A DNA stretch of 64,000 nt from Apis mellifera (Eukaryota > Arthropoda > Insecta > Hymenoptera > Apidae), in NCBI RefSeq assembly GCF_003254395.2, contig NC_037653.1:3038001-3102000 (forward strand). The letters run 5' to 3'. Position numbers and translations under genes: made by a program. Positions 26,040-38,500 of this stretch are shown piece by piece. The notes below the pieces were generated by a model, which saw only the letters and a list, made by a program, of their open reading frames with translations, was not told the origin of the DNA and ran no database searches. The number at the start of each line of letters is the position of its first letter. Position 1 is the stretch's first letter.

Positions 26040-28479
26040 GTATGTGGCGTTCCTCGCATGTTCATTCGTCAAGCGGCAGATAAACGAAGGCAGGTCCGAA
26101 GAAAAAACGAAAATTTGCTTCTCTCGATGGTTTGGACCAAAAATCCAGTCGAGCTATCACGAATCGAGTTGGGTCGGTTCTTTCTCAGCAAAATAACTCT
26201 TCCTTAATTTTGGCCAATCTTCAACACACGTCTATTCGAATACCATATGTAATCGTAGGCCACGAAGATGAGGTTAGGATGACCAGGGAAGATGTATCTT
26301 ATACGAGGATGTATAAGATTTATGTCGAAAATCGCGTAAAAAGTGATTTTGAGACGATTATGACAGTGATATCGTGTAAATTTTTCGACATGTGTGAAAA
26401 AATATTAAATTTCATTATAATAATTCTTGTTTAAAAGAGCTGTGTAAGAGTCAAAATTAATGATTATTAATTACAATTAAATTTTTGTTTATTAATCGCG
26501 ATTGCCGATTAAAGTGATCATTTTTTTATAAATGTTAAAATATTAAATCTTGCTAAGCTGTCTAAATCTTGACAGAAATCTCTATTGCGTACAAAAAAAT
26601 CATAATCTGGCACAAAGATACGCGCCAAAAAAAAATTAGATTGGATCGTTAATTTCTGGAAAGGATAAAAATAAATTTGATTAGAATTTATTAAAATTCG
26701 TTTTGATATATCATTTTTTTTAAATCTCTTTTTGTATTTTTTTATATATACTTAATAAAGACAATATTATATATGTTATATATACCGATTAGATTAGGTT
26801 AAATTAGGTTAGGTAACTTTTAAATTAATATATTTTTAAACTTAAAACTACTTTTATTTTTATTTTCATAGAGAAAGTACAAAGAAAAAAAGAACTACCT
26901 TTCCGGTTTATATCTTCATTAAAAAAGAAATCGAATAGTGATTTATTTGGTTGTTTGGAAGGTGAACGAAAAGTTGCGACTAGTTTAACGTACAAATGTA
27001 GATAGGCTACTCTCAAGTCTTAAGGGCTTATCTATGTTTTCTGAGAAGCTGTTCGTTTGTAAACGTACCCATCATTAGAAGAGAAGACGAGCGTTCGAGG
27101 ATAATTGGTAGGTTCGAAATTCCAGGCCTGGTCATTGTGCCACATCTTTCGTATAATTAATAGTCCTTTCTCGTAGAAACTAAAGGAATCTACAATCATT
27201 TTGAGTGGGTAACCAGCAAGAACATGGACACTTTGCTCTAATGCGAAACATCATGGACAATTAATCGTACATAGTTAGAGAACACGGGTATATAGAGTAG
27301 AAATCTTCAGGCGAAAAGATGTTATCGTTATCGCGCATTTTCCACTAGACGGTTAACCGGAATTTAAGAGTCGGTGACGTGTGAGCAAGAACGAGCGTGG
27401 AATACAAGAATATATAGCGCTGTCCAACGGAATATTATCACGGGGTTTATTCAATTTCGAAGTAGAATCGTTTCATTCGAAATAAAGTTTTAAACCAATT
27501 ATAAATTTTGTTTTAGAATGTATAAAAATTTTTATTTTATATGTTTTTTTTAATTTTTTATGTCCATGGTATTTAATGGTACTCTTTGGTAAATTATATA
27601 TATCTATTTATAATTACCAACTTTATTTTTAATCGAAAAAAATAGTTCTAGATATATATTATATCACTAGGGATTATTTTCTTATTGAAAATTATTTCAC
27701 ATAACTTTTCCATATATGTATTCTATTAAAATTATTATTTTTTATTTATTTATTAAAGTACTATAAAAATTTTTTAAAACAAAATTATAAAATTAAATAA
27801 ATCTTAAATCGAAGAAAATAGTATTTGACACATATGTAGGAGTTGCATCAATTGATTGGTATTTCCTTTAGTGAAACTATATAATAGCGAGAGAAGATAG
27901 GAACAGCTGAAAATTATTAGAGAGGGTATCTTGAAATTTTATTTTTACTATCTTAACGATTTTCGAATTATTTTTATCCTACACATCGTAATCTCGTAGA
28001 GTAATTTCGCGAATTCTTACTTTAGCCGAACAATTTATAGTTTCATTTTCCATAAAATTCGCAGAATAGATATTTTCGTGATATTGATTGTGTATAGCAT
28101 CGATTTTTGTGAGTTTATAAAAATTCGTAGATAATAATGGACGAAGAAAAAATGTACAGTAATATTAAATATGCAAATATTATTGCCGAATATGCTGTCG
28201 AATATATAGATTATGATAAAACATCGAATTTTATCTTTTAAAAAATGGATTTGTAATGTTTTCTCAGTATATGTAAATAGGATCTCACTTGTTTAGGTTA
28301 TGTCGAACTCGAGATATTGAATAGGTTAGTAATAGAGCTTATTGTAAATTAGGCAAAATATTTTGATTCAAATAACAATCATTATTATAACATGTAAATA
28401 TTGGAAAATGCGAAATAAGTGGCAAAGTTATGAAATTAGAAATCGAATCAAGTATTATCGGGGCAACGGAAGAAAGGTC

Positions 28480-28790
28480 ATGCGTCGCGTAGAAAAAGAA
28501 CAAAGCATCGCGTCCCTGGCCATCTCTCGACTCGTTTTTTTTCTTTGGTTTCGATCGTTTTGTTCTGAAGGCGAGTTGGCTGGACCGTGTTCGTTGTCTA
28601 CCTGCTCATAGCTGGTTGTGCAAGCAGTGGTTCGATTGGTTCGTGCTGATGCACCATCCGTTTGGATTGGTCAAACCGGATCGGCTAGCCTCCGGGGAAG
28701 GAGGATCACGAGCCGATGCCACGAGAGACCTATCTTGCGCTCTTGCTACGGTCAACTAGTCCCATGATCTTGAGGACCGGTAATTCTCTA
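28480..28790 (+). promoter_or_regulatory. GC-rich islet with CCAAT-type motifs
   Basis: This islet has several ATTGG (CCAAT on the opposite strand) boxes at about 28637-28675 and a possible plus-strand donor (GACCG|GTAATT) near its end at about 28779. It could be an alternative stan promoter with a noncoding exon. No protein was recognised in it. Confidence 0.25.
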
Positions 28791-31700
28791 TTGCGATAAA
28801 ACAAACGAAACGAAGAAAATGCTCATTGCAAATGGTTGTCTTTTACGCCACGCATTACTTTGCGCATTTTTAAATGTGTTGCAGTTATTTGTACATATAG
28901 ATTTTTTTATATACTATTTTCCATTAATATTTGGTCACACTTTTTTGAAGCAGAATCAAACAAATTTATATTACTATTAGTTAATATTTCTGAGAATAAT
29001 CAATTCGTATGCAAGAAACTTGTATAAAACCGGAAAATAATATTATTTTTATTAACGATTTTAACTTTTTTATGTCATAGTAGTTACGTAATATCGTTGT
29101 ATGTATGGATTTATCATAAAAGTTGATGTAATATCTCGGTTATTAAATTTATGTTAATTTTTGTAATGTTTATGATTTTCGATTAAGAAATTCTTTCAAC
29201 AGGATATTTTTTCGTGTGAATTATTTGTTACATATTTAAATATAAATTGAAAGATATTTCTTTTAATATTTATGAAATTACATCTTAGAAGAAATTCTAT
29301 GAAATAAAATTGAGTTTTATTCAAAGTAATAATCAAAAATAAAAAAAAACTTGATAAAACGAAAGATTGATGAAATAAAAAAAATATTTATATTTACTGC
29401 TAAGAATCCTATGAATAAAATGAAGATTAGATGCAATGCTTTGGAAAATTATTCTGAAGAAATGAAGAAATACAGTTTAAAGAAACTAATTCATTTGAAT
29501 TGATAGTATGGGAATAATTCTTGTTTCTAATATTTACAGATGAAACTGAAAATTAACATGATATTAAGAAATCATTATATAGAATAAACTTCACTTTTAA
29601 ATTTTATCAAAAGTTTGAAGTGTGACGACCTTGAATTTTCAATACAGTATTTATCCTTGATTAATTCAAACACATAATAGTATAGGGATTATTTGATTCG
29701 CTTTCTAGGAACAAATCAAATTACATACCGAAACAAATGCAATTTCGTGTAACTGTTACGCGGCTTTTGTTTGCAAGAATGTCTTGTTACAACTTTTTCT
29801 TTTGCTTCCGTGACCGACATACTTTCCCAAGGAATTCATCATCTTGTATACTTTTTATCAATTATGGCAACTGGTTTCGATTTAATAAATCTTTAATTAT
29901 CTTATTATTTTTAATTATCTTATTATTTTAATTTTTAGCTTAGTTTAATTAAGAATGAAAGAAAAAGAATTATTGTTAATTTAACATATGTAGAATTAAA
30001 AAGAATCATTGTATTATTTCGTAAGTAATTGTTACTTTTTAATTATTGATCGATTTAAAATTATTTATAAATATTTATAAAAAAAATATTAAATAATTTT
30101 ATGTTTAGTAAAATTTTGATAATATTTGTGATAATCTCATGCAACATATTAGTCGCAATAGATTTAAATAGATTTCATGCGAATATAAAGTTAGGTTATG
30201 TTTGTAATCGATCGAAAAAATTATAACAATCTATGAATGCTTGCAAAACCTCGAGATGTATAGGTAGTCCTATTAATCTCGAGAGGATTAAAACAGTATG
30301 TATTATGTATAAACGTTAAACGATCTTGAAAGATGAGAAATAGAAGCAACGAAAGACTAGAATTACAACGCCCTTCGCGTCGAGAGTTTCTTCCTTTTTG
30401 CCAGAGAAACAGTTGTTTCAATTATATCCTTCGAGATTGCACAATGTTTTGTTCGAAGGTAGAGATATTTTAATATAGGTAGAGATATATAAATAAAAAT
30501 AAAGAAATAAAAATCAATTATATGGAAATCATGGAAATTTAGCATTATATACGTGAAACTATTAAGTTTTTATTTAACTTGACATTTCAGATTGAGATTA
30601 AAAAAATTCACTCTGATAAAGAAAATTTAAAATGGATTTATATTTGTAATTATCGTCGTCTCTTATTTGTAATGATGATGAGATGATTCAACGGAATTTA
30701 TAATTTTATTTTACACAATTTTTATAAACATGATAAAGAAATTTAAATAAAAATAATTCTTTTAATAATATAATGTGCATTTTATTTATATTATATGTTT
30801 TTTTATATATTATAAATATTTTTATATATTTAAATTATTAATAAATCTAATATTTATGATTATTAATTATATGAAAAAATGGAGAATATAAAAAAAGATA
30901 TCAATTTCTTTTTCGATTGCACTTGTTTCCTTGAACCATATAGTCGTTAAATATCACACACATAAACATTATGGTATATCGTTGTTTATTAAAATATGAT
31001 TCAAATGAAGATTCACGTTGAAAGCTATAATCGGAGAAATTGTAGTTGGCAATCCTGATTGCGTCACTCGATGATATGACACGAGGGAACAAATGTATAT
31101 AAGTTCTATCATTCAACATCTAGAAAATCAGTCTTTCACAGTGGTTGATGCGTTAAATGAAAGACAGGGTCAACGAATTTTCCATAGAAGGGAACGAACA
31201 TAGGAACGAGAAGGGTGAAACGAACGGAAATCGTCGTTCCCACGTTTTACCGTGGGTATTGCATTCTCACACTCGCGAAAGATATTCGGTGCAAGAAAAC
31301 GGCAGAGATAGACACGTTTTTTTCCACTCTACAGAATAGAATGAAAGAGAAACAAAAACGTTAAGATTCGTTTCTGATTAATTATCGTTTCAAAATACTG
31401 TAACGTAACTTTAAAACTTTAAAATGTAATTAGATCTTTCGTTTCAGATCTTGTTTTATTTTATTTATTTATTTTATCATTTTTTTTAAATGAAATTAAT
31501 AAAAGAAGAAACAATAAGGAGAAATTTCTTATATTTTCTATGAAAAGAAATATATTTAAATATTCTCTTCTACTGTTATAAATTTATATACTAAATTATG
31601 TATCGATTCTCCAAAAGTAACTGATGAATATATTAACATTCTGTATATAAAATGAATTATTCAACAATTTTTAAATTTGATCGTTTATTTGTGATCGTTT

Positions 31701-32014
31701 TATCTAAAGTATATTAAGCAAATTGTCGAATTTCTGCTTCTTATTCAAGGTTGCGATCTTTCAACTAACAAGTAGTTTTTTTTTTTGCTTTTCTGGTTAC
31801 ATATTAAAACAAGTTTAGTCGTATCAAACGAAAAAGCATTCAATAGGTTATCGAATATTTTTAATTATATTTCTTCAAATTATCATGAAACATGAAACTA
31901 TGTTTTAACAAATTTAAATTCTAATTAAGTCAAAATAAAAAACCAGAAATAATTAGCCAGATTATTTTTTTTCTCTTTTTTGTAATTTTAGCAAATGTCT
32001 AAAGTGCCAACATT

Positions 32015-32037
32015 ATAATAATAATAATAATAATAAT
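32015..32037 (+). repeat. (TAA)n microsatellite
   Basis: Seven to eight TAA units about 420 bases before the stan coding-exon acceptor. Confidence 0.85.
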
Positions 32038-32437
32038 TTTCTCAGCCCAAATTTCAAATATTTAGTTCCTTTTATTAAACATCTTATTTTTCAGAATAAA
32101 TTTGAAAAAATTGATTTTAAATTGATTAATAAATTTAATTTTTAAATTTAGTGTATTTAAAATTAAAATTGAAAACATTAAAGTATAGAATTATTATTTA
32201 TTAATTAATTAATCAATTAATTATCATAATATATTTATTATAAATTATTAAAAACTTTTTAGAACTTGTAATTATCTTTCATCATTTTTAAAATTGTGCG
32301 CCATATTAGACTTCTGCGCGCGCATTATGTAATTTGCGACGTCACTGTTTCAAATCAGATAGAAATGAACGTTAGTGACAAGTGCGAAAGTAAAAAGAAT
32401 AACTAAAAAAAAAATATTTCTCTTTCTATTTTCGCAG

Positions 32438-32476
32438 ATGGAAGACCGAACAATATATACAACAAGCTTCTATTGA
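32438..32476 (+). promoter_or_regulatory. Upstream ORF 1 in the stan leader
   Basis: Immediately after a strong acceptor (TTTCTATTTTCGCAG|ATG) a 12-codon frame starts MEDRTIYTTS and stops at TGA 32474-32476. It is out of frame with the main ORF and ends 96 bases before its ATG, so reinitiation would be needed. Likely dampens stan translation if the leader is used as drawn. Confidence 0.4.
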
Positions 32477-32505
32477 ATCGGGCGAACGAAAAAAGAAGTG
32501 CAACA

Positions 32506-32559
32506 ATGGGACACTTGACCGGGAGGGCAAAACACGAGAAGAAGAAGCGGTCGTTCTAA
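32506..32559 (+). promoter_or_regulatory. Upstream ORF 2 in the stan leader
   Basis: A 17-codon lysine/arginine-rich frame (starts MGHLTGRAKH) stops 13 bases before the main start codon. With uORF 1 it makes two short frames in a 135-base leader. Confidence 0.4.
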
Positions 32560-32572
32560 GAGGGTGACTGCC

Positions 32573-35500
32573 ATGGAGAGATGGAAATGGATTGTTCTAC
32601 TGCTCGCGGTCTTTTGGACCCTAACCGATGCATACCTGGCGGTGGTGTCCTCGAACACACCCGCCGGTAGTGTGGTCTTCGAGGCAGGTGTACCACAGCT
32701 GGGTGGCCGTCGAAAGTACGAGGTCTCGAGCGAACGAACTGCCTGGTTCGCAAGAAAATTACTCAAGGTGCATCCTCACACCGGTCGTGTTACACTGGCG
32801 CGGCCATTGAGTTGCGACGGCCTTCAATATCCACGTATCTTCACCTTTTACGTGGATTCGACCAGTAGCAGATTAGGTAGACCGACGATCGACTATTATA
32901 GCTTGCCACTTAGGATCCTGATCACAGGTTGTGGTGGGGAGAACCGAGATCTGGCTGCCACCAGAGGATGGACGGCAGAGACATTAGCTTCGTATGCTAT
33001 GCCTAGTACCGAGAGGTGAATGTTCTTTTTTTATTCGTGACAAGAAACAAAGGGAAATTATCCGTAGCTGATGTTCATTTAGATAAGTTTGGATAATTAG
33101 TCGAATTCTTATTAACTGTCATGCGAACCTCTCTTCATTTCTATAATTATTTTTTTACATGAGATATGATTACGTTGACATATGATAAGGTTAAGATCCG
33201 TTGAGAACTAAATATAAACATATATAGTAGACGTTTTATAATTGTCAAGATTTTTTAAAGATTAACTATTAATTTAGATTGCAAATAGTTTTATAGATAT
33301 ATGATTTACTTCATTTTTATAGTTTTGAATATAAGTTTGATGTAGTAAAGATAAGTAATTATGTATTTATATTGAAAAGTACGAATAAGAGATGTTTGAA
33401 TTGAAAGATGATATATAAACTCTTCTATCACAAGGATTTTATTAAACAATCACTAGAACAATTTTAGAATTTAAAGACGAGAGGAAAATAATATTTACTG
33501 GAATAAAATTTACACAGTGCATATATTAACATTTTTTTTCCTTGTCTGTAGGTTCACCGAGGTTTGTCTTAGAACATCGCAATTAGTCGCGGCGTTACGA
33601 GATTTTCTTCCTCAGACGGCTTTGAAAGAGTGCGAAACCAGATGGGGCGGTGTAGCAGATCCTAGGTTTCTGATCGAAGGTGCAGCAGGAGATTTAGTTT
33701 CAGCAACGGAACAGTGTCTAGTGGATCCTCTTTGGAAAGTGTCTGTATCGATGAATCTAAGATGCGGAATGGAATCACGGTTAACCGATGCCGAACATCG
33801 TCTCAAGATCGTTTTTCATCACCGTCAATTGGACGATACGGATCTAGGTCGACGAGTCCGAAGGGAATTGAAAAATCAGTCTCCCTATTTTGAACAATCT
33901 CTATACGTCGCAGTCGTTGAAGAGGAGAAAGAACCTGGCGTGTACGTAACATCTGTTCGGGCCAGAGACCCAGAAGGTGGAACAGTTCGTTATTCAATGA
34001 GCTCTCTGCTCGATGCACGATCACAAGCGCTGCTAGTATTGGATCCTGTCACAGGAAGAGTTACTACGCGAGCCAGATTGGACAGAGAAAGCGTAGACGT
34101 CCATTATTTTCGGGTACTCGCCGTCGATGATTCGTTCCCTCCGAGGACAGGTACCACTACACTGCAAGTTAATGTTCTTGATACAAATGATCACGCCCCC
34201 AGTTTCGAGTGGCCAGAAGAAGAAGCTTCCATCAGAGAGGGCGTACCGGTATATTATTAGTAATATTATTAAGAAATATCGAATTAATATCGTAGATTGT
34301 TTATTGTTTGAGCATAAATCTAAAAGTCTTCTTTTCTATTCTTTAATATATAGATTATCGACTTATAAAAAAATGGTTGCATCATTTTTTAATTTTTTCG
34401 ATTTATCTTTATCTTATTCTTCGATTTATGTGCTTTATTCTTTAAATTTAGTCTTAAGCAGTTGGTAACTTATAAACCGTATAGTGTGGGATCTGACATC
34501 GTGATACCCAAATGAATAAACACGTATTATTCCAGATATTATTTAGAGAATTTGATCGTGAGAAAGGCAAGCATCCTTTAAAAGATTGTGAGAAGATGCG
34601 CTCTAGAAGTACAAAGCAAATCGTTATTATTACATTATTATTATATTTAATTTAAGTTCTTTTTTAACAGGTAGGTTCGACGGTTGTCACAGTGAAAGCT
34701 ACGGATCAGGATGCTGGCAGAAACGCCGAGGTTGAATATTCCATCTTGTCTACGACTAGTAGCAGTGGAACTGCGAATACCGAGGATGCCTTGATCTTCA
34801 GGATAGATCCGAGAACCGGTGTGGTCACGACACGTACGCCTCTCGACAGGGAAAAAACCGAAGTGTACACGGTTATTCTGAGCGTGTCCGATCAGGCGAC
34901 GCCACCATCCGCGCGAAAAACCGCAAATGCAACATTGGTGGTCCGTGTGCTGGACGATAATGATAATTACCCACAATTCACCGAGCGTACTTATTCTGCT
35001 TGGATACCAGAGGACTTGGATTACACGGCGAATCCAGTGATAGCGCGTATACGCGCGACAGACGCTGACTCGGGGAACAACGCGGCTGTTCGATACGCCA
35101 TAATTGGTGGAAATACTCAAAATACCTTTTCGATAGACTCCATGGTCGGTGACGTTGCCCTCGTTAAACCTCTCGACTACGAGTCTACCAGGAGTTACAA
35201 GATAGTAATACGTGCACAAGATGGCGGCTCACCGGCTAGATCAAACACCACGCAACTGTTGGTACACGTGGGAGACGTTAATGATAATGCTCCACGATTT
35301 TACACCAGTCATTTTCAAGAATCTGTTTCCGAGAATGTACCTGTAGGTTATTCGATCCTCAGAATACAAGCGTACGATGCCGATGAAGGCGCGAACGCTC
35401 AGATAAAATATACTATCGGAGCTCGAGATTTCACAGGCGCTTCTACGGAAAATTTTCCCATAACTGTCAATACGGAGACTGGATGGCTTTATACGACAAA

Positions 35501-38500
35501 ACAACTTGATCGTGAACAATGTTCTAGGTATTTAGAAGGAAATAACGTAAAGTTAAAGATATTTTGATAATTATTTAAAACGAATCTTATGATTTCGATA
35601 TTTTTAAATTATTAATAAGATTATCATTCATATTATTATTATTTTTGTATATTTGAGCGAACATTCATATTTTCTTCCTGTTTAATACAATTCTAATAAA
35701 TCTTGCTTTCATTTTCTTTTATTCTAATAACTGTCTAAAAATCAAATTAATTAGATTATTTTATTTTAGGTACCAATTCACCGTGATTGCTGCAGACTCG
35801 GGGGAAATATCAAAATCTGCTAGCGCTACTGTAATACTCACCGTGACCGATGTAAACGATAATGATCCGTATTTCGACCCGAAAAATTACGAATCCGTCG
35901 TTTCGGAAGATGATCCGCCAGGCACACCAGTTACTTCTGTCACGGCAACCGATCCCGACGAGGATGCCAGGATACACTACGAAATTACTGCGGGCAACAC
36001 TAGGGGTCGTTTCGCGATCGCGTCTCAAAACGGAAGGGGCTTGATAACGATAGCCCAACCGCTCGATTATAAACAAGAGAAAAGATTCGTTTTAACCGTG
36101 ACTGCCTCGGACAGCGGTGGCAGAACCGACACAGCTCTTGTTTACGTAAATATTTCGGACGCGAACAATTTCTCGCCCGTGTTTGAGAATGCGCCCTATT
36201 CCGTTTCCGTCTTCGAGGATGCACCAATCGGCACGACGGTTCTGGTCGTAAGCGCGACCGATTCTGACGTTGGGAAAAATGCACAAGTCACGTACAGTTT
36301 GGACACGGATAACGGGGATCAAACGGCATCCGAATTTATCATAAATCCCCAAACCGGCGCCATCACGACTACCAAACCGCTGGATCGTGAAATTGTACCT
36401 GCTTATTTGTTAACCGTTACAGCAAGGGATGGAGGGATACCACCATTGTCGGACACCACCGATGTGGAGATATCCGTTACAGACGTGAACGATAACGCCC
36501 CTGTTTTCGAAGCTCCTCAATATCAAGGATCTATTCCGGAAGATGTTTTGGTTGGTACTAGTGTTCTGAGAGTTTCTGCAACCGATGCGGATACTGATCT
36601 TAACGGCAGGGTAAAATATGCATCTTTCAAAATATCTAGAAATGTTTTATAAACTACATCTATAAGTAATTCTATAATTGTATCAATTTTTGGACGTATC
36701 AATTATCGTATCAATTATTTTAGGTGAGATATGCTTTGGAAGACGATGGCGACGGCGCGTTTGCCGTAGATTCAACGACAGGAATAATCAGAACAGCGAA
36801 GCCATTGGACAGGGAATCCGTTGCAAAGTATATCTTGAAAGCGGTTGCGATGGATCGAGGATCTCCCTCCCTTTCGACCGTGGTACCAGTAACGATTAAA
36901 ATAGAGGACGTGAACGACTCGCCGCCCGCATTCGAAAACGACAAGATCATTCTTTACATAGCGGAAAATTCACCGATAGGGTCGACCGTGGGTGAAATTT
37001 ATGCCCACGATCCGGACGAAGGACCGAACGCCGTTGTGCAGTATTCCGTGATAGGGGGTGAAGATTCGAATAGTTTCGCCCTGAATATCAGGCCGGGTGC
37101 GGATCGCGCGGAATTGATCACGCTCGAGGAATTGGATTACGAGTCGCCGAAGAAAAAGTTTGAGCTGGTTGTGCGAGCCGCTTCCCCACCTCTGAGATCG
37201 GACGCCCTGGTTCAGATACTAGTAACCGACGTGAATGACAACGCACCGGTGCTCAAAGACTTTCAAATCATATTTAACAACTTCAAGGATTTTTTCCCCA
37301 CTGCTCCCATAGGCAAGATACCCGCCATCGATGCAGACGTTACCGACAAGTTGACGTACACTATACTGGCCGGGAACAATGCCAATTTGATAGATTTGAA
37401 CAGGACGAGTGGCGAAATCCGTTTGTCACCGCAGTTGAACACTAACGTGCCACGTGTTGCCACGATGGAGGTGTCCGTTACGGATGGTATCAACGAGGTG
37501 AAAGCCACGATGACCCTCTCGGTGCGTTTGATCACCGACAAGATGCTCCTTAACTCAATCACCGTCAGATTGGACGATATGACCGCGGAGGCTTTCCTCA
37601 GCCCTTTGTTAGGATATTTCCTGGATGGTTTGGCGGCGATCATTCCCTGCCCAAGGGAAAATATCTTCCTGTTCAGCATACAGGAGGACGCCAACGTGAA
37701 CGGAAAGATCTTGAACGTGAGCTTTTCCGCGCGTAAAGTCGAACCTGGAGTGACCGACGAATTTTACAGCCCGCAATTTCTTCAAGAGCGCGTTTACTTG
37801 AATCGAGGCATATTGGCAAGATTGGCCACGGTCACTGTTTTACCGTTCGACGATAATCTTTGCGTAAGGGAGCCTTGTTTGAATTTCGAGGAATGTTTAA
37901 CAGTGTTGAAATTTGGAAACGCTTCTGGATTCGCGAGCAGCGACACCGTATTGTTCAGACCGATATATCCTGTAACAACGTTCGCGTGCAGGTGTGCCAG
38001 AGGTTTCACAGGCAGTAAAGAGTCGTATTTGTGCGACACAGAAGTCAATTTATGTTACTCGAATCCATGCGTAAATGGTGGCACTTGTTACAGAAGAGAA
38101 GGCGGATACGCGTGTTCCTGCAGCCCAGAATTTGGAGGGGAAAATTGTGAGATCTCGTTGGACAAGGATTCTTGCGCCCCAGGAATTTGTAAGGGGGGTT
38201 CTCAATGCACCATGAAAACGACGGGCGGTTTCACTTGCGAGGGATGCCCGGTAACGACTTTGGAGAACGTGACGCCTCTCTGTGAGCTGAAAGCCCGTAG
38301 TTTTGGGCCAGCAACGTTTCTCACGTTCGCATCTTTGAGGCAAAGGCACAGGTTGCAAATCAAATTGAGGTTCGCCACCGAGGCGGCCAATGGCCTTCTT
38401 CTTTACAATGGGCGGTACAACGAGAAACACGATTTCATAGCCCTGGAAATAATCGATTCCGAGGTACAATTCAGCTTCTCCCTCGGTGACGAGATCACTC

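Larger units (their letters stand above)
22730..32437 (+). other. stan: Long 5' intron or upstream region of stan
   Basis: This is about 9.7 kb of AT-rich DNA dotted with GC-richer islets (about 23040-23720, 24600-24930, 26000-26200, 27000-27450, 28480-28790, 31150-31340) that could be enhancers, alternative promoters or alternative 5' exons. Open frames inside are short and unrecognised, except for a signal-peptide-like exon at 25974-26039. Confidence 0.4.

Noticed and set aside
27110..27145. tRNA-like B-box (GGTTCGAAATTCC)
   Set aside because: No acceptor stem, anticodon arm or A-box at the right distance on either strand.
34647..35219. 190-codon minus-strand frame over stan exon 3
   Set aside because: Antisense shadow of the cadherin-repeat coding sequence.
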